Source: Candidatus Pacearchaeota archaeon (lineage in GTDB: Archaea; Nanoarchaeota; Nanoarchaeia; Pacearchaeales; GW2011-AR1). From it: DNA of 11,029 nt. This document shows, one piece after another, positions 1 to 4,705 of this stretch. Location of the stretch: NCBI GenBank assembly GCA_002686195.1, contig NZAS01000136.1, forward strand, positions 1 to 11,029. Direction: 5' to 3'. Made by a program: the position numbers and the translations under genes. The notes beneath the pieces are model-generated. The model was not told where the DNA came from, made no database searches, and worked only from the letters and a program-made list of their open reading frames with translations. Numbering within the stretch: the stretch's first letter is position 1; each line of letters opens with the position of its first letter.

Positions 1-51
1 AAAAATTCTAAGAGCTTGTTCAACATTATCGTTACGTACTTCAACTCTCAT
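1..51 (-). CDS. rpsU: Ribosomal protein bS21, N-terminal fragment (gene runs off the window)
   Basis: Seventeen codons are visible from an ATG at 51 and read MRVEVRNDNVEQALRIF. This matches the start of small-subunit protein bS21, whose N-terminus has a short beta strand, then N-x-x-x-E-x-A-L-R-x-F/L before a basic helix. bS21 sits near the 3' end of 16S rRNA on the 30S platform and helps initiation. Phage-encoded bS21 is known from marine phages, including pelagiphages, and is thought to replace the host copy in infected ribosomes. The start is supported by GAGGA at 64-60, eight bases upstream, and by an in-frame TGA just upstream at 75-73. An 11-codon frame (ATG at 76, stop at 41), behind a stronger AAGGAGG, overlaps this start and could couple translation. 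Only the first third of the protein is present, so the call rests on a short match. Confidence 0.72.
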   Translation of the reverse strand, partial: MRVEVRNDNVEQALRIF

Positions 52-75
52 CTTCAAAATCCTCTGCGGTTTTCA

Positions 76-90
76 TTCTAAGGCCTCCTT
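76..90. repeat. 15-base direct repeat, downstream copy (3' flank of GIY-YIG gene)
   Basis: Reads AAGGAGGCCTTAGAA on the minus strand and is identical to positions 742-756. It overlaps the last bases of the GIY-YIG gene at 90-740 and supplies a strong Shine-Dalgarno (AAGGAGG) seven bases before an ATG at 76. Read in the frame of the small gene at 733-909, this copy gives K-E-A-L-E followed directly by TGA. Confidence 0.8.
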
Positions 91-740
91 CATAACTCTT
101 GTCCTACAACTCTTGCAAATGTCAATACTTGAAGTCGGGCTGATACAGCTTTCATATAACCCTCTAACTCTTCTACATCAGTAGATGATGTAATATTTGC
201 CATTATTCCAGAATAACGAGTACCTTCTACACCATTAACAGAAGAAAGATCAGCAGCAATAAACCTTTTTCCAGTTCTTTCCGTATTAAAATTGTGCAAA
301 GGCGTTTCATACTTTTTCTTTAACTCATTGCCGGCAAGTTCAGATATGCCAACGAACAATAACATAATATCACAACTTTCTATATCTGGATTAAGATTAC
401 GATATTTTGCAACACCATGCGGGCCATTATTCATTGAACTGCCACGCATAGCAATGCCTCTTTCTAAGACATTTGTGGATGTTCCAATATATAGAGACTT
501 CTCTATATAATTTTCAGAAAATAATCCCTCAAACAACTTTTTGGCAGTGGTGTTATTAGGAATATCACTTTTAAGAAAAGCAATATATACTCCAGATTTT
601 ATGCCTCCACAATGGGTTTCAATAAAATTGTCACCAACATCAGTTTTATCAGAAGGATAATCACTCAATTTTTTCAAAACTAATCTTGGTTTTACTGCAT
701 TGATTTCCTCAAAAAGTTTTGTCTCTTTCACCTTATTCAT
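90..740 (-). CDS. GIY-YIG-like nuclease domain protein, 216 aa
   Basis: The middle of the protein shows the GIY-YIG nuclease pattern: GVY at residues 50-52, YIG at 84-86 followed by T-S-T-N-V-L-E-R with the expected arginine at 94, a candidate metal-binding Glu at 139 (NELKKKYE) and Asn at 150 (LHN). The spacing between the two halves is longer than in typical members. Residues 1-45 and 155-216 match nothing I recognise. GIY-YIG domains in phages are often homing endonucleases, but this one lacks visible NUMOD or zinc-finger DNA-binding modules, so another nuclease role is possible. The ATG at 740 has AAGGAGG nine bases upstream and overlaps the preceding small gene by eight bases. Exact 15-base direct repeats at 76-90 and 742-756 bracket the gene, which suggests it was inserted between the genes at 733-909 and 1-51. 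Confidence 0.62.
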   Translation of the reverse strand: MNKVKETKLFEEINAVKPRLVLKKLSDYPSDKTDVGDNFIETHCGGIKSGVYIAFLKSDIPNNTTAKKLFEGLFSENYIEKSLYIGTSTNVLERGIAMRGSSMNNGPHGVAKYRNLNPDIESCDIMLLFVGISELAGNELKKKYETPLHNFNTERTGKRFIAADLSSVNGVEGTRYSGIMANITSSTDVEELEGYMKAVSARLQVLTFARVVGQEL

Positions 741-909
741 CTTCTAAGGCCTCCTTGACCTTTTCTACAAGATTATCATAGGTAGCATAAGAGCCACCCA
801 TCCATTCACCATCTTCAAACTCACGAATTTCTATTTTTCCTGCTGGTTTGGTTTGACCATCAATAGACAATTCACCATCTTCCATAAGCGATACTTCAAT
901 GTGTTTCAT
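733..909 (-). CDS. Small acidic protein of unknown function, 58 aa
   Basis: ATG at 909 to TAA at 735-733. The product begins MKHIEVSLMEDGELSIDG and ends VEKVKEALEDE, with a WMGGSYATYDN stretch before a short acidic helix. It has no signal peptide, membrane segment or metal motif, and I do not recognise the family. AGGAG lies about ten bases before the start, and the ATG overlaps the stop of the upstream gene as TAATG, a classic coupled arrangement. The last codons fall inside the 15-base repeat at 742-756. The other copy of that repeat, at 76-90, continues in the same frame to a TGA straight after KEALE. The present DE-stop ending may therefore be newly created, and the original protein may have ended at KEALE. 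Confidence 0.68.
   Translation of the reverse strand: MKHIEVSLMEDGELSIDGQTKPAGKIEIREFEDGEWMGGSYATYDNLVEKVKEALEDE
742..756. repeat. 15-base direct repeat, upstream copy (5' flank of GIY-YIG gene)
   Basis: Identical to 76-90, with start-to-start distance 666 bases. Here it encodes K-E-A-L-E near the end of the gene at 733-909 and provides the Shine-Dalgarno for the ATG at 740. The bases just outside the repeat differ between the copies, so identity stops sharply at both ends. Confidence 0.8.
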
Positions 910-1115
910 TATAACGATACTCCTGACAAAAGTTTTACAGATTTCACAATGTCCTCATATGATACTTTGTATTTTTTTACAAGCTTTTCTACTGTATTTT
1001 TCCTAATTGTGGTATGTTCAAATGGATTCTCTTTATCATAATCCATTACAATTGCCTTGCATAATTTCCAATTACCATCAATCAATTGTTCATTTTCATT
1101 GTATATTTTCAACAT
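909..1115 (-). CDS. Small hypothetical protein, 68 aa
   Basis: I do not recognise this protein. It starts MLKIYNENEQLIDGNWKLCK and has a Lys-rich, probably helical C-terminal half (NTVEKLVKKYKVSYEDIVKSV) that could be a small helix-turn-helix-like or protein-binding domain; that reading is only a guess. It has no signal peptide or membrane segment. The start is convincing: AAAGGTGAG lies just before the ATG at 1115. The gene overlaps the end of the deoxyribosyltransferase by seven bases and its stop shares a base with the next start (TAATG at 911-907). It is therefore translated as part of the cluster that begins at the 1947-1919 promoter. Confidence 0.7.
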   Translation of the reverse strand: MLKIYNENEQLIDGNWKLCKAIVMDYDKENPFEHTTIRKNTVEKLVKKYKVSYEDIVKSVKLLSGVSL

Positions 1116-1597
1116 TCACTCACCTTTGGCCAAAGGCCTGTTCCAATTTCCTCATATTTAGTTGTAGCAGTTGTTTTCTGATATTCCCCCAACAAGATAT
1201 TAATATAATCAATTGCATCAGTAAAATTATAAAAAAGAGCTCCAGCGGTAGCGAGTAAAGGATGGTTATGTACCTCATCATCATCAGAAACAATTATTAC
1301 TGGTTTTTGCAAACTGTATCCCCATGCAATCTCAAACACCGTCCCATAAGACGGTCTGCGATCATTAATTTCTTTAGGAAGATATGCAAGAATCAAATCA
1401 CAGGACTTGGTGTCCATATAATTTTTCATCAAAATTCTTTTTTTTGTTTCTGATGAGTCAGAATCAGATTCTGCACGATAAGGATTTATAGTAATAATAT
1501 TTTCGAGAAATGCATTTGAGCATTCTAGTCTCCATTGAGAAATTTCTTTATCACTACACTTTTCAATGGGTCCAGCAAGATAAACGAGCTTTTTCAT
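1109..1597 (-). CDS. Nucleoside 2-deoxyribosyltransferase family protein, 162 aa
   Basis: These enzymes move 2-deoxyribose between nucleobases, or hydrolyse deoxynucleosides or deoxynucleotides, in purine and pyrimidine salvage. The family signature is clear: the N-terminal strand YLAGPI at residues 6-11, W22 and the following helix, an N-P pair at 38-39 where relatives have D-P, the central MDTKSCDLILAYL with Asp 67, then SYGTVFEIAWGY, in which Ser83, Gly85, Thr86 and the expected nucleophile Glu89 line the active site, followed by KPVIIV. The length fits the family (about 140-165 aa). The substrate cannot be read from the sequence. Recycling of host bases into phage DNA is the simplest role, with modified-nucleotide metabolism as an alternative. 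ATG at 1597 has only a weak purine-rich ribosome site. The gene lies 36 bases after the small membrane protein gene. Confidence 0.82.
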   Translation of the reverse strand: MKKLVYLAGPIEKCSDKEISQWRLECSNAFLENIITINPYRAESDSDSSETKKRILMKNYMDTKSCDLILAYLPKEINDRRPSYGTVFEIAWGYSLQKPVIIVSDDDEVHNHPLLATAGALFYNFTDAIDYINILLGEYQKTTATTKYEEIGTGLWPKVSEC

Positions 1598-1633
1598 TTA
1601 TAATTTTCACTTTCATAATCATATAGGAAAAAA

Positions 1634-1879
1634 TTAAGCTTTTTTGGAGACATGTTTACGGGCATTGGTTAATGCTTTAGCCACAACTTCAGAAACAGGA
1701 ATAAGTTCTTTATCACCATCTTTATCAATATCGGTGTAGATATATCCTTCTGACTCTAATTTTTCTAACAATGATCCAACCACAGGTTCTACACATTCTC
1801 TGGCTGCCAAAAATTTACCTAAGTAAAAACAACCAATCATGCAACCTAAAGCAATTACGGCATGAAGTATCGGGTCCAT
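1634..1879 (-). CDS. Small single-pass membrane protein, 81 aa
   Basis: Residues about 4-24 (ILHAVIALGCMIGCFYLGKF) form one hydrophobic helix with two cysteines. A soluble, charged domain follows (LLEKLESEGYIYTD, then DIDKDGDKELIPVSEVVAKAL) and a basic tail ends in SKKA. I do not recognise the family. The Asp-rich DxDxDGD stretch resembles a calcium loop but lacks the acidic residue at loop position 12, so it is not a canonical EF hand. It is the first gene after the promoter at 1919-1947, with an inferred leader of about 32 bases. AAGGA is present but about 13 bases from the ATG, longer than usual. CATAAATA, which resembles a late phage promoter element, lies between them at 1893-1886. Confidence 0.75.
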   Translation of the reverse strand: MDPILHAVIALGCMIGCFYLGKFLAARECVEPVVGSLLEKLESEGYIYTDIDKDGDKELIPVSEVVAKALTNARKHVSKKA

Positions 1880-1918
1880 AGCTAATATTTATGTCCTTAT
1901 CAATTTATCTTATACACT

Positions 1919-1947
1919 AGTATAAAGGAAATTAGAAGAAATGTCAA
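1919..1947 (-). promoter_or_regulatory. Sigma70-type promoter P2 (TTGACA-17-TATACT)
   Basis: The minus strand has TTGACA at 1947-1942, a 17-base spacer and TATACT at 1924-1919. That is a perfect -35, optimal spacing and a one-mismatch -10. The bases upstream (about 1948-1980) are almost pure A/T, like an UP element. Transcription should start near 1912 and serve the gene cluster from 1879 downward. The 15 bases at 1938-1952 are identical to 7673-7687 in promoter P1. Confidence 0.85.
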
Positions 1948-1990
1948 GAACTTTTTTAAAAATATTTTTAATTTTATCCAGAAATCTATG

Positions 1991-2236
1991 TTATTTTATA
2001 GCTTGAGAAGGAACGCAAAGCGATTTCCCTGATAAAACATTTAATGTATTACAATCTTTTCCTGTAATATATGTTAGTGCATGGTCTGTTGTTGTTTTAT
2101 CTGTTTCAACATACGAAACAACATCAACACCAAGCTTAATCCAACTTACACCTTCTATTATTGGAGGAAGGACAATTATACTAGCACATCCCATACAAAA
2201 CAAACTGGCCAAAAATATGACAATTAGTTTATACAT
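1991..2236 (-). CDS. Small secreted protein, probable lipoprotein, 81 aa
   Basis: The N-terminus (MYKLIVIFLASLFCMGCAS) is a short signal sequence ending in C-M-G-C. Cys17 is a plausible lipidation site, although Cys at -3 is unusual for a lipobox. The mature part has a second hydrophobic stretch (IIVLPPIIEGVSWIKLGVDVVSYV), then TDKTTTDHALTYITGKDCN and a cysteine-containing end (KSLCVPSQAIK). The TDHA...TGKDC pattern reminds me of small envelope proteins found in proteobacterial genomes, so it may have been taken from a host. This is recollection, not a search result. The ATG at 2236 lies two bases after the outer spanin stop and has no good ribosome site, so translation is probably coupled. 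Its position suggests a role at the envelope during lysis or superinfection control. Confidence 0.68.
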   Translation of the reverse strand: MYKLIVIFLASLFCMGCASIIVLPPIIEGVSWIKLGVDVVSYVETDKTTTDHALTYITGKDCNTLNVLSGKSLCVPSQAIK

Positions 2237-2238
2237 GT

Positions 2239-2742
2239 CTAAAAAATATTCTTAATTTTATTACCCAATTTGGTTGTAAATGGTTTATTTTCTTCATCCT
2301 CTAGGGTTTCGTTGTACTTTTCAATTTCAACATTCACTTTCTCATTCTCTTGTACAGCTTTATCAATTGCAGTTTGTTGTTTATCATAGTATGACCTATA
2401 TGCTCCAATAATAGCATCTTGTTGTCTTACCAGTTGTTGTATCTTTGCCATATTCACAGAAAGGATTTCATATCCCTTATCAGTAACACCAAAGATAACT
2501 CGTTTGTATCCCTTTTTTTCTAATTCAGCTAAAACTGAATCAATATTTTCTTCATTGACAATATACCATTCAACTGTATCAAGTTTTAATACATCAATCT
2601 TTGGTAAAACCAGAGGCACCCGTTCAACAGCAACAGATGAAACCTCTAGGCGTTTTACAGAAGAACAACTAGTTAGGAAGGATATAGTTAGGATTGGCAA
2701 TACTAGGGCAACTAGTATTTGCTTTACTTTTCTTTTCAACAT
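2239..2742 (-). CDS. Outer-membrane spanin-like lipoprotein (Rz1-type), 167 aa
   Basis: The N-terminus is a classic lipoprotein signal: basic MLKRKVKQ, hydrophobic ILVALVLPILTISF, then the lipobox LTSC with Cys26 as the lipidated residue. The mature protein has a predicted globular segment (VEWYIVNEENIDSVLAELEKKGYKRVIFGVTDKGYEIL, split at about residues 57-94) and a long helical C-terminal part rich in Gln, Glu and Lys that could form a coiled coil. It starts inside the upstream gene in another frame (74-base overlap), the usual layout for spanin pairs. There the outer lipoprotein binds the inner spanin across the periplasm and fuses the membranes at the end of lysis. It is longer than lambda Rz1 and lacks its proline-rich character, so the assignment rests on the lipobox and the gene overlap. 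Confidence 0.7.
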   Translation of the reverse strand: MLKRKVKQILVALVLPILTISFLTSCSSVKRLEVSSVAVERVPLVLPKIDVLKLDTVEWYIVNEENIDSVLAELEKKGYKRVIFGVTDKGYEILSVNMAKIQQLVRQQDAIIGAYRSYYDKQQTAIDKAVQENEKVNVEIEKYNETLEDEENKPFTTKLGNKIKNIF

Positions 2743-3157
2743 TCACTTCTTTCTCCGTTAATGGGGAACCTGATATAATTTCAAAACACCTAAACATATC
2801 TAATGTTCCATTATTAATAATTTTTTGAACAGGTCCGGGTTTAGCAAGAGCAATACGACCAATATCTCTTTCGCCAAGCAATTTTGAGGTCTTGTTAAAT
2901 TTATATTCTGTTTCCGTCACCTGTTTTCTAGCAGCTGCTAAACTTCTATTTGTCTCTTCTATTATCTTACCAGTAAGTTTTATATCACTACGTAATTGAC
3001 CGATTGCTTGTTCTTGCGTTGCAACTGCTATTTCTAATTTAGCATTATTTTCATTAAGTACAGCTATTTTAGCTTGACTGTCACGATAATACCAATAAAA
3101 TCCTGCGGTTATTACGCCCATAATAACAATCATTATTAATGTAATTTTCAATCCCAT
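2669..3157 (-). CDS. Inner-membrane spanin-like protein (Rz-type), 162 aa
   Basis: Residues about 5-24 (ITLIMIVIMGVITAGFYWYY) form a single N-terminal membrane anchor with a short cytoplasmic start. Residues about 25-95 are predicted coiled coil (QAKIAVLNENNAKLE and following heptads). A conserved-looking segment follows, ERDIGRIALAKPGPVQKIIN at 96-115, of the kind seen in many phage Rz-like proteins. The topology fits an inner spanin spanning the periplasm. The final 25 codons overlap the outer spanin gene in a +1-shifted frame. The ATG at 3157 follows a strong AAGGAG. No endolysin or obvious holin lies beside it. The small hydrophobic protein at 8118-8282 is the only holin-like candidate in the window. 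Confidence 0.75.
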   Translation of the reverse strand: MGLKITLIMIVIMGVITAGFYWYYRDSQAKIAVLNENNAKLEIAVATQEQAIGQLRSDIKLTGKIIEETNRSLAAARKQVTETEYKFNKTSKLLGERDIGRIALAKPGPVQKIINNGTLDMFRCFEIISGSPLTEKEVNVEKKSKANTSCPSIANPNYILPN

Positions 3158-3169
3158 TTTTTAATCTCC

Positions 3170-3733
3170 TTATAATTGAGATACATACCAATCTAGATAT
3201 AAATCTTCATTTATGATAACGTAATTACTAGACGTACCGTAAGTCTTTATATGCGTATACACACGTTTCGGTGCATATTTTTCTATCATTGTTTTCCAGA
3301 ATCCAATTGGCTCAACAGTACAATGTGCATTTTCTCCACTTGGAAGATTTGCAATTGCTGGGTTGGTACATATTGAAAGGAATACAAATTTCTTTGCTCG
3401 GGAAAATATGTTATCAAAAGTTTCTGGCAAATGTTCCTTTGGTATATGTTCCATCACATCTGTAGAATATACACCATCAAAAGGCCCATCAGGCAATTCT
3501 TCATATTCAGAAATAGCAGGGTCATACAATGTAGGCATTATACCGAGTTCTTTATGATGTTCCCATTTTGTATATTGCAACCCTTTCCCACAACCATAAT
3601 CTAATAGAGTTTCAGCTTTGGTATCCTTTACTAAATCAACAATATGATGTAGTTGCGGTTTCAAATTATTGCCGGGATAGTTTGTATTCAACTCAGCATG
3701 ATATTGTTTATATTGATCAATCCACCAATTCAT
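3170..3733 (-). CDS. Class I SAM-dependent methyltransferase, 187 aa
   Basis: The Rossmann-type SAM site is clear: motif I LLDYGCGKG at residues 43-51, an acidic residue at the end of strand 2 (Asp71 in LYDPAI), DGVYSTDVMEHIP at 86-98 (the usual D-V-x-E-H after strand 4), and KKFVFLSIC as strand 5. GENAHCTVEPIGFWKTMI near 133-150 resembles small-molecule methyltransferases that carry the EHI motif more than DNA methylases. There is no DPPY/NPPY catalytic motif, so DNA base methylation is not supported. The target is unknown. I chose ATG at 3733 with GGTGG just upstream. A TTG six bases earlier (3739) would extend the frame by two residues. The start sits next to the TGA of the endonuclease gene (3738-3736). 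Confidence 0.8.
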   Translation of the reverse strand: MNWWIDQYKQYHAELNTNYPGNNLKPQLHHIVDLVKDTKAETLLDYGCGKGLQYTKWEHHKELGIMPTLYDPAISEYEELPDGPFDGVYSTDVMEHIPKEHLPETFDNIFSRAKKFVFLSICTNPAIANLPSGENAHCTVEPIGFWKTMIEKYAPKRVYTHIKTYGTSSNYVIINEDLYLDWYVSQL

Positions 3734-3735
3734 TA

Positions 3736-4503
3736 TCAACCACCACTAGAGGTTTCTGATTGTTTACAGGTTTCATCATAATGCCCGTATTTTTTTGCGT
3801 TCATTATAGACATAGTTTTACCACATTTGAGGCAGGTATGTTTTGGTTTAGGTCTGCCTAATTGACCTTTTGCCATATTATTTTTTTGTTCTAATGTTCT
3901 TTTTTGACCTGTATTTTTTAATACTCTTTTATTAATGTGTTCGTCGCTTTGTTTAACACCGGTTCTCGACTCAGACCATTGTTGTTTTGTTTCTTCTGTA
4001 TGTTTGCGACCATACATAGGATTATTTGTTCCATCAAAGTTTCTATCTTTGAATACTCCAGCTGCCCACATTTTTTTTACACTCTCACCCAACTTCTTTT
4101 TACTCTCCTCAGCCCACATATGGCCAGGTATAAATTTAATTGCTCCTATCATACCATTATACCACTTTCTCTCGCCACTCTCATCCCTATCAACTAATAC
4201 ATCATAATCATATTGTAATTTGACTTCCATATATGTTAGCCAGGCTTTTGTTTGTGTCTCAAATAGTATCTCAAAATAAAAATTATCTATACCATATTTT
4301 TCAATATCTTCATTTACTGATTTTGATGATGAGGTATAACTTTGCCAGTTACTCTCTTTATGTTTCTTTTTCTTCTTGTAAGTATAATATTGTTTTTTCC
4401 CAATATATCCCTTACCATTAATAGTGTTTTTTATTAAATAACAAAATCCAAAAGAGTTGTGTGGGTCTAATTTATAATTATGATGCCATATTCCTGTTTT
4501 CAT
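3736..4503 (-). CDS. GIY-YIG homing-type endonuclease with NUMOD motif, 255 aa
   Basis: This looks like a free-standing phage homing endonuclease. Residues 19-100 form the GIY-YIG nuclease: GFCYLI at 19-24, GKGYIGKK at 30-37, W53-Q-S-Y-T-S-S-S, KYGIDNFYFEIL at 69-80 and the metal-ligand Glu93 in YMEVKLQ. Its GFxY...YIGKK form is the SegA-like variant. NPMYGRKHTEETKQQW near 161-176 is a NUMOD3-type DNA-binding motif. The C-terminus carries CLKC (224-227) with a later His241 and Cys246, a probable small zinc finger. Such genes cut phage genomes that lack the insertion and are copied in by repair. It is flanked by the zinc-ribbon and methyltransferase genes. No good ribosome site precedes the ATG. 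Instead a 20-base palindrome with TATAAATA lies directly upstream. Confidence 0.82.
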   Translation of the reverse strand: MKTGIWHHNYKLDPHNSFGFCYLIKNTINGKGYIGKKQYYTYKKKKKHKESNWQSYTSSSKSVNEDIEKYGIDNFYFEILFETQTKAWLTYMEVKLQYDYDVLVDRDESGERKWYNGMIGAIKFIPGHMWAEESKKKLGESVKKMWAAGVFKDRNFDGTNNPMYGRKHTEETKQQWSESRTGVKQSDEHINKRVLKNTGQKRTLEQKNNMAKGQLGRPKPKHTCLKCGKTMSIMNAKKYGHYDETCKQSETSSGG

Positions 4504-4504
4504 G

Positions 4505-4524
4505 ATACTTATATTTATAAGTAT
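4505..4524 (-). repeat. 20-base palindrome one base before the endonuclease start
   Basis: ATACTTATA, AA, TATAAGTAT on the minus strand: two perfect 9-base arms with a two-base centre (realistically a 7-8 bp stem with a small loop in RNA). It ends one base before the ATG at 4503, so a read-through transcript could fold here and block initiation. It is all A/T except one G and one C, so the stem is weak. Confidence 0.7.
4512..4519 (-). promoter_or_regulatory. T4 late-type promoter element TATAAATA
   Basis: TATAAATA on the minus strand at 4519-4512 is an exact match to the T4 late -10 element used by gp55-type sigma factors, and no -35 is needed. It lies within the palindrome at 4505-4524. Starting 6-7 bases downstream would give an mRNA beginning about 4506, two or three bases before the ATG at 4503. 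In an AT-rich genome such an octamer can occur by chance. Confidence 0.5.
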
Positions 4525-4546
4525 AAGAATTTAGAGAATGTTTACA

Positions 4547-4702
4547 CTACTCGTTTTCATCTGTCCACATTACTTCGTCCTCAAAATCATCTGATAAGTC
4601 TGACCCACAAAACAAACAATAAGTTACTCTATAATATATATCATCCATATGATGTTTCACAGAAAATTCTGCATCGCAAGATTCACAAACAAACAATTTC
4701 AT
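4547..4702 (-). CDS. Small zinc-ribbon-like protein, 51 aa
   Basis: ATG at 4702 to TAG at 4549-4547. The protein starts MKLFVCESCDAEFSVKHHMD and continues with YCLFCGSDLSDDFEDE to an acidic tail ending in TDENE. Two C-x-x-C pairs (Cys6/Cys9 and Cys29/Cys32), separated by about 20 residues with two histidines between, make a one-domain zinc ribbon. Such small zinc-binding proteins are common in T4-like phages between replication genes, usually with unknown function; transcription modulation or nucleic-acid binding is possible. The start lies three bases after the ribonucleotide reductase stop with no separate ribosome site, so it is probably translated by coupling. Confidence 0.75.
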   Translation of the reverse strand: MKLFVCESCDAEFSVKHHMDDIYYRVTYCLFCGSDLSDDFEDEVMWTDENE

Positions 4703-4705
4703 ATT

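Noticed and set aside
1710..1740. EF-hand calcium loop in the 81-aa membrane protein
   Set aside because: DxDxDG is present, but loop position 8 is Lys rather than hydrophobic and position 12 is Pro rather than Glu/Asp.
1950..1985. A/T-rich self-complementary stretch after the small lipoprotein gene as a terminator
   Set aside because: It has no G/C stem. It is better explained as an AT-rich UP-like region upstream of P2.
1106..2747. Second exact 15-base repeat TTTTCAACATTCACT at 1106-1120 and 2733-2747, each containing a start codon
   Set aside because: It does not bracket a single gene. The two copies lie in unrelated coding contexts (VSEC-stop and EVNVEK), and the sequence is AT-rich, so chance is likely. 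A near copy inside the outer spanin also encodes NVE.
3733..3739. TTG at 3739 as start of the methyltransferase
   Set aside because: ATG at 3733 is only two codons later and has GGTGG at suitable distance. The TTG would overlap the endonuclease stop.
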